Assembly (NCBI RefSeq): GCF_013408685.1
Contig: NZ_JACBZY010000001.1
Span: 1-64,000 of the forward strand
Length of the DNA: 64,000 nt
Direction: 5' to 3'
Origin: Schumannella luteola
Lineage (GTDB): Bacteria > Actinomycetota > Actinomycetes > Actinomycetales > Microbacteriaceae
Shown here: positions 44,186 through 52,726 of the stretch, piece after piece
Position numbering within the stretch: position 1 is the stretch's first letter
How the letters are laid out: each line of letters starts with the position of its first letter
Made by a program: the position numbers and the translations under genes
Notes under the pieces: model-generated
Databases searched by the model: none
What the model was told of the DNA's origin: nothing
The model's input: the letters and a program-made list of their open reading frames with translations, nothing else

Positions 44186-45565
44186 ATGCCCGCACGCAGC
44201 GCCACCCCCGCCCGCCGCTCCGCATCCCCGCACCGCCCGCGCACCCCGCGCCGGCTCGTCGCGGCCCTCGCGCTGGCCGCGGCCACCGCGACCCTCATCG
44301 CCGGCTGCACCTCGGGCGGCGGCAGCGGCACGATCGACAAGACCGCCCCGACGCACCTGAAGGGCACCGTCTCGCTCTGGCACTTCTTCACCGACCGCGA
44401 GGCGAAGGTCGTGCAGACCGCGATCGACGGCTTCGAGAAGGCGAACCCGGATGTGACGGTCACGATCCACGCCGGGCAAGACGACGAGAAGCTGCAGAAG
44501 GCGATCTCGTCGGGCCAGTCGATCGACGTCGGCCTCTCGTACACGACCGCGATCGTCGGCAGCTTCTGCTCGTCGGGCGCGTTCCGCGACCTCGGGCCCT
44601 ATGTGAAGCGCGACAAGGTCGACCTGAACGACATCCCGAAGGCCGAGCGCGACTACACCGAGTACCAGGGCACACGCTGCACGCTGCCGGTGCTCGCCGA
44701 CGTCAGCGCGCTCATGTACAACAAGGCCCAGTTCGCGGCCGCCGGCATCACCGAGCCGCCGAAGACCCTCGACGAGCTGAAGGCGGATGCGCTGAAGCTC
44801 ACCACCTACAACGCCGACGGCTCGATCAAGACGCTCGGCTTCAATCCGCTCATCGACTTCTACGAGAACTCGCCCGAGCACTGGTCGCCGATGATCGACG
44901 GGCAGTGGCTCGCGAAAGACGGCAGCAGCCTGATCGGCAAGTCCGGGGGCTGGAAGAAGCTGCTGACCTGGCAGAAGGACTTCGTCGACGAGATCGGCTA
45001 CGACAAGCTGCGCAGCTTCACCTCGGGTCTCGGTCAGGAGTTCTCGGCTGACAACGCCTTCCAGACCGGGCAGGTCGCGATGCAGATCGACGGCGAGTAC
45101 CGCAGCGCGTTCATCGCCGACCAGGCGCCCGACCTCGACTACGGCACCGCCCCGACGCCGGTGCTCGACGGCGTCGGCCACTACGGCGCGAGCTACGTGG
45201 CGGGCAACGTCGCCGGCATCGCGAAGGGGTCGAAGAACCCCGAGCTGGCCTGGGCGCTGCTGAAGTACCTCGCGACCGACACCGACACTCAGGTCGCGCT
45301 CGCGAACGGGCTCAAGAACACGCCGACGCTGACCTCGGCGCTCACCTCGTCGAAGCTCGAGGTAGATGAGAACTACCGCACCTTCATCGACGCGGCCGCG
45401 AACGAGCACACGATCACCTCACCGGCGACAACCGACGGCGCCGCCTACCTGAAGACGTTCCAGGATGCGTGGAACGACTACCAGGAGCACGGCGGCGACC
45501 TGACGAAGATCCTCAAGAAGGTCGACGCCGACATCGACGCCGCGAACCAGCTGGCGGGACCGTGA
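44186..45565 (+). CDS. csnE: Chito-oligosaccharide ABC transporter substrate-binding lipoprotein
   Basis: 459-aa extracellular solute-binding protein, family 1. It has a basic N-terminus, a hydrophobic stretch (RRLVAALALAAATATLIAGC) and the lipobox Cys at residue 41. The mature part starts GTVSLWHFFTDREAKVVQTA, the usual opening of carbohydrate-binding proteins, and includes QVAMQIDGEYRSAF. First gene of a tightly packed operon (4-bp overlap with the permease). By analogy to Streptomyces csnE it should bind chitosan oligomers or glucosamine; the sugar is inferred from the downstream chitosanase. ATG at 44186, weak RBS. Confidence 0.9.
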   Translation: MPARSATPARRSASPHRPRTPRRLVAALALAAATATLIAGCTSGGGSGTIDKTAPTHLKGTVSLWHFFTDREAKVVQTAIDGFEKANPDVTVTIHAGQDDEKLQKAISSGQSIDVGLSYTTAIVGSFCSSGAFRDLGPYVKRDKVDLNDIPKAERDYTEYQGTRCTLPVLADVSALMYNKAQFAAAGITEPPKTLDELKADALKLTTYNADGSIKTLGFNPLIDFYENSPEHWSPMIDGQWLAKDGSSLIGKSGGWKKLLTWQKDFVDEIGYDKLRSFTSGLGQEFSADNAFQTGQVAMQIDGEYRSAFIADQAPDLDYGTAPTPVLDGVGHYGASYVAGNVAGIAKGSKNPELAWALLKYLATDTDTQVALANGLKNTPTLTSALTSSKLEVDENYRTFIDAAANEHTITSPATTDGAAYLKTFQDAWNDYQEHGGDLTKILKKVDADIDAANQLAGP

Positions 45566-46542
45566 GCTCGGCGACGATCGCCGGCGGGGCAGCGCCAGCG
45601 CCTCGCCGGCGCCGCACGAGCCCCGACGCCCGGCGCCGCCGCGTCGCGCTGGTCATGCTCGCGCCCGCGCTGCTCGGCCTCGCGATCTTCTTCGTCTACC
45701 CGCTGATCGCGTCGATCGTCTACTCCTTCACCCGCTACAACCAGCTGCAGGATCCCCAGTTCGTCGGTCTGCTCAACTACCGCTTTCTGTTCACGCAGGA
45801 TCCGCAGATCGCGGCGGCGGCGACGAACACGCTCTGGTTCGTCGTCATCCTGGTTCCGGTGCGCATCGTGTTCGCGCTGCTGGTCGCGGGGCTGCTCGCC
45901 CGAGCGCGCGCGGCGAGCGGGTTCTGGCGCACCCTGTTCTACCTGCCGGCGCTCGTGCCGCCGGTCGCGAGCGTGGTCGCCTTCGTGTTCCTGTTCAACC
46001 CGGGAACCGGACCGGTTAACCAGATCCTGCGCGCCGTCGGCATCCAGGGCCCGCTGTGGTTCAACGACCCGAACTGGTCGAAGCCGTCGCTCGTCATCCT
46101 CGGCGTCTGGGTCATGGGCGACATGATGATCATCTTCCTGGCGGCCTTGCTCGAGGTTCCTCGCGACCTCTACGAGGCGGCGTCGCTGGATGGCGCGAAC
46201 GGCATCCAGCAGGTGCGGCACATCACGCTGCCGACGATCTCGCCGGTGATCGGCTTCTCGGTCGTGACCGGCGTGATCGCGGCGCTGCAGTACTTCACCG
46301 AGGCGGCCGTCGCGTCGGGGGTCGCGTCGGGCAAGGCCACGGTCGGCGGCGGCACCGGCTCGGGGCTCGGCTATCCGGGCACCTCGCTGCTCACCTACAC
46401 GCAGCTGCTCTACACGCGCGGCTTCACGAGCTTCCAGTTCGGCTACGCCTCGGCGATGGCCGTGGTGCTCTTCGTCATCACAGCCGTGCTGCTCGTGCTG
46501 ACGATGCGCCGCATCTCGATCTTCCGCGCCGAGGAGAGCTGA
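45562..46542 (+). CDS. csnF: Sugar ABC transporter permease 1 (MalF type)
   Basis: 326-aa inner-membrane permease with six predicted helices after a basic N-terminus. The ATPase-contact EAA loop is LYEAASLDGANGIQQVRHITLP (EAA---G---------I-LP). GTG at 45562 overlaps the binding-protein stop (GTGA). A Gly-rich stretch (ATVGGGTGSGLGYPG) near residue 255 is an unusual external loop. Pairs with the next permease. Confidence 0.93.
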   Translation: MSSATIAGGAAPAPRRRRTSPDARRRRVALVMLAPALLGLAIFFVYPLIASIVYSFTRYNQLQDPQFVGLLNYRFLFTQDPQIAAAATNTLWFVVILVPVRIVFALLVAGLLARARAASGFWRTLFYLPALVPPVASVVAFVFLFNPGTGPVNQILRAVGIQGPLWFNDPNWSKPSLVILGVWVMGDMMIIFLAALLEVPRDLYEAASLDGANGIQQVRHITLPTISPVIGFSVVTGVIAALQYFTEAAVASGVASGKATVGGGTGSGLGYPGTSLLTYTQLLYTRGFTSFQFGYASAMAVVLFVITAVLLVLTMRRISIFRAEES

Positions 46543-46544
46543 CG

Positions 46545-47399
46545 ATGAGCGTCTCCATCGGACTGAACCCTCGACGCCCCTCGCGCCTCCTCACCTGGAT
46601 CGCCGAGCACACCCTGCTCGTGACGATCGGCGTGCTCACGATCGCCCCCATCGTGTTCGTGATCTCGACCTCGCTCATGAGCAGCAAGCAGGCGCTCACC
46701 GCGACGCTCGTGCCGAACCCGGTCGACTTCTCCAGCTACATCCGCGTCTTCACCGAGCTGCCGCTCGGTCAATGGTTCGGCAATGCGGCGCTCTACGCCG
46801 TGCTCGCGACCGTGTTCATGCTCGTCTCGAGCGTGCCGGCGGCGTACGCGCTGGCGCAGATCCGCTTCCGGGGCGCGAACCTCATCTTCACGGCGATCAT
46901 CGTCGCGATGCTTCTGCCGCCGCAGGTGACCGCCGTGCCCGTCTACGTGCTGTGGTCGCAGCTGCACCTGACCGGCACGCTGTGGCCGCTCATCCTGCCG
47001 AACCTGCTCGGCGACGCGTTCAGCATCTTCCTGCTGCGGCAGTTCTTCCTCACGATCCCCAAGGAGTACGGGGATGCCGCCCGCCTCGACGGCGCCGGCG
47101 AGTGGGGCGTGCTGACCCGGGTGGTCGTGCCGATGGCGCGGCCCGGCATCGCCTCGGCCGCGATCTTCCTGTTCTTCCACTCGTGGAACGACTACTACGG
47201 CCCACTGCTCTACACGTCAGAGAACCCGGCCGCCTGGCCGGTCAGCTACGGGCTCGCGACGTTCCGCGGGCAGCACGGCACCGACTGGTCGATGACGATG
47301 GCGATGACCGTCGTGATCATGATCCCGGTGGTCGTCATCTTCTTCTTCGCACAGAAGGCATTCGTCGAGGGCATCGCGCTCACCGGCGTGAAGGGATAG
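46545..47399 (+). CDS. csnG: Sugar ABC transporter permease 2 (MalG type)
   Basis: 284-aa permease with six predicted helices. The EAA loop reads YGDAARLDGAGEWGVLTRVVVP, and the C-terminus AQKAFVEGIALTGVKG is the standard MalG-type ending that contacts the ATPase. ATG at 46545 is 2 bp after the stop of the first permease. No ATPase gene follows, so a shared MsiK-like ATPase encoded elsewhere must power the transporter, as in Streptomyces. Confidence 0.93.
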   Translation: MSVSIGLNPRRPSRLLTWIAEHTLLVTIGVLTIAPIVFVISTSLMSSKQALTATLVPNPVDFSSYIRVFTELPLGQWFGNAALYAVLATVFMLVSSVPAAYALAQIRFRGANLIFTAIIVAMLLPPQVTAVPVYVLWSQLHLTGTLWPLILPNLLGDAFSIFLLRQFFLTIPKEYGDAARLDGAGEWGVLTRVVVPMARPGIASAAIFLFFHSWNDYYGPLLYTSENPAAWPVSYGLATFRGQHGTDWSMTMAMTVVIMIPVVVIFFFAQKAFVEGIALTGVKG

Positions 47400-47406
47400 C
47401 ACCAGC

Positions 47407-48681
47407 ATGAAACTCGCTGTCGTCGGTGGCGGATCCACATACACCCCCGAGCTCGTGGACGGCTTCGCGCGCCTGCGCGACCAGCTGCCGATCGACGAGC
47501 TCTGGCTCATCGACCCCGATCCGCGGCGCCGCGAGCTCGTCGGCGGGGTGGCTCAGCGGATGTTCGCCCACGCCGGCCACCCCGGCACGATCCACGTCAC
47601 CGATGACCTGGTCACGGGGGTCTCGGATGCCGACGCGGTCATGTTCCAGCTGCGCATCGGCGGGCAGGATGCGCGCCAGCAGGACGAGACCTGGCCGCAC
47701 GAGGTCTGCTGCATCGGTCAGGAGACGACCGGCCCCGGCGGCTTCGCGAAGGCGCTGCGCACCGTGCCGGTCATCCTCGAGGCGGCGGAGCTCGTGCGGA
47801 GGCACGCGAAGCCCGACGCCTGGATCGTCGACTTCACGAACCCGGTCGGCATCGTCACCCGGGCGCTGCTGGAGGCGGGCCATCGCGCCGTCGGGCTCTG
47901 CAACGTCGCGATCGGCTTCCAGCGCCGCTTCGCCGGCCAGTTCGGGGTCGCGCCCGACCGCATCCGCCTCGACCACGTCGGCCTCAACCACCTCACGTGG
48001 GAGCGCGGCGTGCACCTGCGCGGCGACGACGGCAGCGAGCGCGACGTGCTGCCGGAGCTGCTCGGCGCGCGTCTCGACGAGACGGCCGAGAGCGTCGAGA
48101 TGTCGCCGACGCTGCTGCGCCTGCAGCAGGCCGTGCCCTCCTACTACCTGCGCTACTTCTACGACCACGACCTCGTGCTCGACGAGCAGAAGCACTCGCG
48201 CACCCGCGCCGAGGCCGTGCGCGAGACCGAGAACGCCCTGCTCGCGCGCTACGCCGACCCGGCCGTGGTCGAGAAGCCGGCCGAGCTCGAGCAGCGCGGC
48301 GGCGCGTACTACTCCGAGGCCGCGATCGACGTCATCTCGTCGATCCTCGGCGACAAGGGCGACGTGCAGGCGCTGAACGTGCGCAACGACGGCGTCTTCG
48401 ACTTCCTGCCCGACGACCACGTGATCGAGGTGCCCGCACGGGTGACACGCGACGCGATCACCGCGCTGCCGGTCGCTCCGCTGGATGCCGACATGGCCGG
48501 CCTCGTCGCCCATGTCGCCGGCTACGAGCGGCTCGCGCTCGAGGCGGCCGTGCACGGCGGACGCGACCGGGTGCTGCGGGCGATGTGGGCGCATCCGCTC
48601 GTCGGCCAGGTCGATCGGGCCGAGAAGCTGACCGACCTGCTGCTCGCCGCGAACAAGGATCTGCTGCCGTGGGCGCGGTGA
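47407..48681 (+). CDS. csnH: Glycoside hydrolase family 4 enzyme (6-phospho-beta-glucosidase-like)
   Basis: 424-aa NAD- and Mn-dependent glycosidase. NAD motif GGGSTYTPEL at residues 7-16, metal ligands Cys165 in GLCNVAIG and His195 in VGLNHLTW, and NPVGIVTRALLEAG in between, all in normal GH4 positions. GH4 enzymes cleave via oxidation at C3 and often act on 6-phosphorylated disaccharides. In this operon the likely substrate is a chitosan oligomer, phosphorylated or not (inference from neighbours). It starts 7 bp after the permease and overlaps the kinase start (GTGA). Confidence 0.92.
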   Translation: MKLAVVGGGSTYTPELVDGFARLRDQLPIDELWLIDPDPRRRELVGGVAQRMFAHAGHPGTIHVTDDLVTGVSDADAVMFQLRIGGQDARQQDETWPHEVCCIGQETTGPGGFAKALRTVPVILEAAELVRRHAKPDAWIVDFTNPVGIVTRALLEAGHRAVGLCNVAIGFQRRFAGQFGVAPDRIRLDHVGLNHLTWERGVHLRGDDGSERDVLPELLGARLDETAESVEMSPTLLRLQQAVPSYYLRYFYDHDLVLDEQKHSRTRAEAVRETENALLARYADPAVVEKPAELEQRGGAYYSEAAIDVISSILGDKGDVQALNVRNDGVFDFLPDDHVIEVPARVTRDAITALPVAPLDADMAGLVAHVAGYERLALEAAVHGGRDRVLRAMWAHPLVGQVDRAEKLTDLLLAANKDLLPWAR

Positions 48682-49853
48682 GCGCTCCGTCGCCGGCCGA
48701 CGGCCCGCTGCCGATCGTGCTCGCCGTCGACGGCGGCGGGTCGAAGACGGATGTCGTGGCGATCGACCTCGACGGCCGCGTCGTCGGACACGCCCGCGGC
48801 GACGGCACGAACCCGCAGACGAAGACCTGGGCGTCGTCGCGTCCGACGCTGGATGCGCTGCGCTCGGCCGCGCTGACGGCGGCGGCCGGCGACGTGGTCG
48901 GCCTCGACGAGCGCCGCATCGTCGCCACCCACGTCTACCTCGCCGGGCTCGATCTCGCCGAGGAGCTCGACGAGGGAGCCCGGGAGCTCGCCCACTGGTC
49001 GAACGCCGACGGCTCCCCCGCCGTGGTCGACAACGACCTGTTCGCGTTGCTGCGCTCGGGCACGCTCTCGCCCGACGCCGCCGTGGTCGTCTGCGGCACC
49101 GGCATCAACGCCCTCGCCGTGCGCGTCGACGGGGCGACCGCGCGCTTCCCCGCGCTCGGCGACATCTCGGGCGACTGGGGCGGCGGCTCGTACCTCGGCA
49201 ACCGCGCGCTCTGGCACGCGGCCCGCGCCGCCGACGGACGCGGCCCGGCGACGAGTCTGGTGGATGCGGTCCCCGCCGCCCTCGGGCTCGCCTCGGTGAG
49301 CGCGGTCACCGAGGCCTTCCACTTCGGACGCCTGCCCGGCGAGGCGATCAATCGGCTCAGCCCGGTGCTGCTCACCGCGGCGAGCGCCGGCGACGAGGTC
49401 GCCCGCGGCGTCGTCGATCAGCAGGCCGACGAGATCGTGCTCATGGCGACCGTCGCGCTGCGCCGGCTCGGACTGCTCGAGAAGGACGTGCCCGTCGTGC
49501 TGGGCGGCGGCGTGCTCGCCGCGCAGCATCCGCTGCTCACGGCCCGCATCGTGAGCGAGCTGGCCCGACTCGCGCCGCACGCGACGCCGACCTGGGTCAC
49601 CGCCCCGCCGATGCTCGGTGCCGGGCTCGCCGCGCTCGAGGCCGCCGGCGCCGCACCCGAGGCGCTCGCGCGGTTCGAGCGCGAGGTCGCGGCGGGACTG
49701 CCGGCCGGCGCGGCGCGACCCTCCGCATCCGGCGCCTCTGCATCCGCACCCGAGTCACCCCACCCCACGACTCCCCACCCCGCAGCACCCCAACCCGACA
49801 CGACGACCTCCGCGGCGCCCGCCGCGGGGACGAGAGAGAGGGAACAGGTATGA
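48678..49853 (+). CDS. csnK: Sugar kinase of the BadF/BadG/BcrA ATPase family (glucosamine/GlcNAc kinase type)
   Basis: 391-aa ASKHA-fold kinase. Phosphate-1 motif VLAVDGGGSKTDVVAIDLDG, then GDGTNPQTK, phosphate-2 VVVCGTGINALAV, and DISGDWGGGSYLGNRAL, which resembles N-acetylglucosamine kinases. The adenosine-binding region is VPVVLGGGVLAAQHPLL. In the operon it should phosphorylate glucosamine released from imported oligomers. The last ~55 residues are a Ser/Pro/Thr/Ala extension (HPTTPHPAAPQPDTTTSAAP) not needed for the fold. GTG at 48678 overlaps the GH4 stop; its own stop overlaps the chitosanase ATG (ATGA). Confidence 0.9.
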   Translation: MSAPSPADGPLPIVLAVDGGGSKTDVVAIDLDGRVVGHARGDGTNPQTKTWASSRPTLDALRSAALTAAAGDVVGLDERRIVATHVYLAGLDLAEELDEGARELAHWSNADGSPAVVDNDLFALLRSGTLSPDAAVVVCGTGINALAVRVDGATARFPALGDISGDWGGGSYLGNRALWHAARAADGRGPATSLVDAVPAALGLASVSAVTEAFHFGRLPGEAINRLSPVLLTAASAGDEVARGVVDQQADEIVLMATVALRRLGLLEKDVPVVLGGGVLAAQHPLLTARIVSELARLAPHATPTWVTAPPMLGAGLAALEAAGAAPEALARFEREVAAGLPAGAARPSASGASASAPESPHPTTPHPAAPQPDTTTSAAPAAGTREREQV

Positions 49854-50662
49854 GGAAGCGCATCATCAGCGCGGCGGCCCTGGCCGCCGGGGCCGCGATC
49901 GCGGTCGTCATCGGGGGCGTCGTCGCGGCGCCGTCGCTCGCGGCCGGCTCCGACCTGGCGAGTCCGGAGAAGAAGGAGATCGCGATGCAGCTGGTCTCCA
50001 GCGCCGAGAACTCGTCGCTCGACTGGAAGGCGCAGTACGCCTACCTGGAGGACATCGGCGACGGCCGCGGCTACACGGGCGGCATCATCGGCTTCACCTC
50101 GGGCACGCACGACATGCTCGAACTGGTGCAGTACTACGCCTCCGTCGCGCCCGGCAATCCGCTGGAGCCGTTCATTCCGGCGCTGATCGACGTCGACGGC
50201 AGCGACTCGCACGCCGGACTCGGGGCGCCGTTCGAGGCCGCGTGGGCGTCGGCAGCCCACGACCCGGCGTTCACCGCCGCGCAGGACCACGAACGCGACC
50301 GCGTCTACTTCGACCCGGCCGTGAACCAGGGCAAGGCCGACGGACTCGGCGCGCTGGGCCAGTTCATCTACTACGACGCGATCGTGATGCACGGGCCGGG
50401 TTCGCAGGCCCTCGCCTTCGGCGGCATCCGCGCGACGGCGCTGCAGCACGCGACCCCGCCGTCGCAGGGCGGCGACGAGACGGCGTACCTGGATGCCTTC
50501 CTCGACGCCCGCGCGGATGCGATGCGCGCCGAGGAGGCGCACTCCAACACCGGACGCGTCGACGGAATGCAGCGCAAGTTCCTGCGCGAGGGCAACCTCG
50601 ACCTGCACACCCCGCTGCAGTGGAGCGTCTACACGCCCGACGACACCTACGAGATCAGCTGA
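49850..50662 (+). CDS. csn: Secreted chitosanase, glycoside hydrolase family 46
   Basis: 270-aa exported endo-chitosanase (EC 3.2.1.132 type). Signal peptide to about residue 32 (MRKRIISAAALAAGAAIAVV). The mature part begins near PEKKEIAMQLVSSAENSSLD. Catalytic Glu53 (SSAENSS) and Asp71 (EDIGDGRGYTGG) are 18 residues apart, as Glu22 and Asp40 are in Streptomyces N174 chitosanase. It cuts chitosan outside the cell to oligomers for the transporter encoded upstream. It is translationally coupled to the kinase (ATGA), whereas in Streptomyces the chitosanase gene is separate from csnR-K. A long hairpin follows 53 bp downstream. Confidence 0.95.
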   Translation: MRKRIISAAALAAGAAIAVVIGGVVAAPSLAAGSDLASPEKKEIAMQLVSSAENSSLDWKAQYAYLEDIGDGRGYTGGIIGFTSGTHDMLELVQYYASVAPGNPLEPFIPALIDVDGSDSHAGLGAPFEAAWASAAHDPAFTAAQDHERDRVYFDPAVNQGKADGLGALGQFIYYDAIVMHGPGSQALAFGGIRATALQHATPPSQGGDETAYLDAFLDARADAMRAEEAHSNTGRVDGMQRKFLREGNLDLHTPLQWSVYTPDDTYEIS

Positions 50663-50714
50663 TCCCGCCCGCCTGCGTCGGCTGACCTGAACTGACCTAG
50701 CAAGCCAGCCAATC

Positions 50715-50770
50715 GATCGGTCGCAAACTGTCGCTTGAACCACTCACGAGGCGACAGTTTGCGACCGATC
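50715..50770. terminator. Long perfect hairpin after the chitosan operon
   Basis: GATCGGTCGCAAACTGTCGC / GCGACAGTTTGCGACCGATC, 20-bp perfect arms (50715-50734 and 50751-50770) and a 16-nt loop. It lies between two plus-strand genes and has no T-run. Architecture is like the hairpin at 19559-19616. Probable terminator of the csn operon; it could also be a dispersed palindromic element. Confidence 0.7.
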
Positions 50771-50831
50771 ACCTCTGTGGCCGGCTCTCGTCGGCGCCCA
50801 GCCCTTCCGCTCAGCGCGGCCGCCTGCGACC

Positions 50832-51545
50832 ATGCCGTGCATGCGCCTGATGCTCTGCTCCGGACTCGTGCACGAGGGGCCGACGCTCGACGCTCTCGTC
50901 GGCCTGCTCGGCAAGCCGATCGCGGAATCCCGCATCGTCGTCGTGATCGACGCGATGCTGCCGTTCCCGGGCGACAAGTCGACGATGCTCGGGCACCTCG
51001 ATGAGCTGAAGGCGCTGGGATGGGCCGAGCTCGATATCCTCACCCTGTTCTCGGGCCCGAGTTCGGGCATCGAGCAGCGGCTGCGCGACGCGGACGTGAT
51101 CTTCGGCTACGGCGGCACGAACCACTGGCTCGCGCACGCCTGGCGCGCCTCGGGCCTCGCGCCGGTGCTGCGCGAGCTGCTCGACGAGAAGGTCTACGTC
51201 GGCTTCAGCGCCGGATCGATGATCTTCTCGCGCCGGCACGCGGAGGTCGTCGATGCTTTCGACGATCACGAGGAGGTGCGGATGCTCGGCCTCGACCAGA
51301 TCGACGGCGGCGTCGGCCCTGCGCTGCCGCTCGTCGACTGGATGCTGCTGCCGCATCTCGGCGCCGACTTCTTCCCGCACGCGACCGACGAGTGGGCGGC
51401 GGAGGCGGCAGCGAAGTTCCCGGTGCCGCTGTGGTTCCTCGATGACGATTCGGCGCTGATCGTGCGCGATCCGGATACCGACCCCGAGCCGGTGGGCGGC
51501 CACTGGCTGCGCTTCGCCGACGGCGAGCTGGTCGACGCGCACTGA
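50832..51545 (+). CDS. Peptidase E-like protein (S51 family, class I glutamine-amidotransferase fold)
   Basis: 237-aa cytoplasmic protein. The nucleophile elbow is VYVGFSAGSMIFSRR (Gly-x-Ser-Ala-Gly-Ser), preceded by ADVIFGYGGTNHWL, which matches the GGNT-type motif of dipeptidase E. Peptidase E hydrolyses Asp-X dipeptides; many actinobacterial homologues are untested. Alternative ATG at 50841 (MRLMLCSG) is equally good. It stands alone between two strong hairpins. Confidence 0.87.
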   Translation: MPCMRLMLCSGLVHEGPTLDALVGLLGKPIAESRIVVVIDAMLPFPGDKSTMLGHLDELKALGWAELDILTLFSGPSSGIEQRLRDADVIFGYGGTNHWLAHAWRASGLAPVLRELLDEKVYVGFSAGSMIFSRRHAEVVDAFDDHEEVRMLGLDQIDGGVGPALPLVDWMLLPHLGADFFPHATDEWAAEAAAKFPVPLWFLDDDSALIVRDPDTDPEPVGGHWLRFADGELVDAH

Positions 51546-51595
51546 AGCGCGCGACGCTCGCATCCGGCGCCGACACCGCGCCGCACACAGCGAGG

Positions 51596-51634
51596 TCCGG
51601 CCGCCCGGGGTGCGGATCGCCCCGAGCGGCCGGA
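51596..51634. terminator. Convergent hairpin terminator
   Basis: TCCGGCCGC / GCGGCCGGA outer arms (51596-51604 and 51626-51634), with an inner CGGGG/CCCCG stem. On the plus strand it is followed by TCTATT. It lies between the convergent peptidase E-like and alpha/beta-hydrolase genes. Confidence 0.75.
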
Positions 51635-51690
51635 TCTATTGGGCGGCGCCGACCGGATCAGCCGGCACCGCCCATTCGCCCCGACGAACC

Positions 51691-52611
51691 TCAGCCGAGC
51701 TTGCGCGCGAGGAAGTCGTGGATGAGCGGGAAGACCTCGCTCGCCCGGTCTTCGAGCAGGAAGTGGCCGCTGTCGAAGAGGTGGAACTCGATGTCGGTCA
51801 GGTCGCGCTTGTAGGGGTGCGCACCGTCGGCCGGGAAGATCACGTCGTTCTCGCCCCAGACGACCAGGGTCGGCGGCTGCTTCGCGCGCAGCCACTCCTG
51901 CACGGCCGGGTACAGGCCCGGGTTGGTGCCGTAGTCGAGGAAGTAGTCCATCTGGATCTCGTCGTTGCCCCGGCGGTCGAGCTGGGCCTGGTCGGCGATC
52001 CAGTTGTCGGGCGAGATGCGCTCGGGGTGACCCATCCCGTCGGTGTACTGGAAGCGCGTCGCGTCGATCTTCACGAGGTCGCGCAGCGCATCCCGGTTCT
52101 CGCTGCTGGGGTCGGCCCAGTAGCGCTTGATCGGCACCCAGAAGTCGTTGTCGAGTCCCTCGTCGTAGGCGTTGCCGTTCTGCACGATGAGGGCGGTGAT
52201 CGCGTCGGGGTCGGCGAGGGCGAGACGCCAGGCGGTCGGGGCGCCGTAGTCGAAGACGTTGACGGCGTAGCGGGTGATGCCGAGCTTCGTCAGCAGCTTG
52301 CGCACCGCGTCCGCCGCACTGTCGAAGCTGTAGTCGAAGTCGGCGTGCGCGGGTGCGGCGCTCTGGCCGTAGCCGGGCAGGTCGGGCGCGATCACGTGGA
52401 AGCGGTCGGCCAGATACGGGATCAGGTTGCGGAACATGTGCGACGACGTCGGGAAGCCGTGCAGCAGCAGCACGACGGGCGCGTCGGCGGGGCCGGCCTC
52501 GCGGTAGAAGATCTCGAGTCCGTCGAGGTCGGCGGTCTTGTACTCGACGACGGGGTACGCGGGTGCGGTGCTCGGCGCGGCGCTGGTCGGCGCGGTGGAT
52601 GCGATGGTCAC
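51691..52611 (-). CDS. Alpha/beta hydrolase (epoxide hydrolase/haloalkane dehalogenase-like)
   Basis: 306-aa hydrolase. Oxyanion-hole motif LLLHGFPTSSHMFRNL and the strand VIAPDLPGYGQSAAP. The nucleophile is Asp, in VNVFDYGAPTAWRLA, where dehalogenases and epoxide hydrolases have their Asp. The charge-relay Asp/Glu region is LVVWGENDVIFP, and the His is in FDSGHFLLED. No signal peptide: the N-terminal Ala/Thr stretch is short. The GTG start at 52611 has AGGAG 6 nt upstream. Divergent from a TetR gene with two tandem operators, so probably induced by its substrate. Confidence 0.9.
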   Translation of the reverse strand: MTIASTAPTSAAPSTAPAYPVVEYKTADLDGLEIFYREAGPADAPVVLLLHGFPTSSHMFRNLIPYLADRFHVIAPDLPGYGQSAAPAHADFDYSFDSAADAVRKLLTKLGITRYAVNVFDYGAPTAWRLALADPDAITALIVQNGNAYDEGLDNDFWVPIKRYWADPSSENRDALRDLVKIDATRFQYTDGMGHPERISPDNWIADQAQLDRRGNDEIQMDYFLDYGTNPGLYPAVQEWLRAKQPPTLVVWGENDVIFPADGAHPYKRDLTDIEFHLFDSGHFLLEDRASEVFPLIHDFLARKLG

Positions 52612-52675
52612 GGGGTTCTCCTTGTGGGTTCGTGTCGTGCTGTCGTGTGTTCGGTGTGCGCGCATCCATCACCAT

Positions 52676-52714
52676 ACATACCTCTAGGTATGTTGCAAAC
52701 CTGGAGGTAGGTTT
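52676..52714. promoter_or_regulatory. Two tandem TetR operators (ACCTNNAGGT)
   Basis: Site 1 is ACATACCTCTAGGTATGT (52676-52693). Site 2 is AAACCTGGAGGTAGGTTT (52697-52714). Both share ACCT-NN-AGGT; the centres are 19 bp apart. They fill the space between the hydrolase and the TetR start, and site 2 touches the TetR -10 (TAGGCT, 52714-52719). Confidence 0.75.
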
Positions 52715-52726
52715 AGGCTGTCGATC

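Noticed and set aside
42995..45409. 804-aa minus-strand frame opposite the ROK and binding-protein genes
   Set aside because: Composition is Arg/Val/Gly shadow sequence, and both plus-strand genes have recognisable domains.
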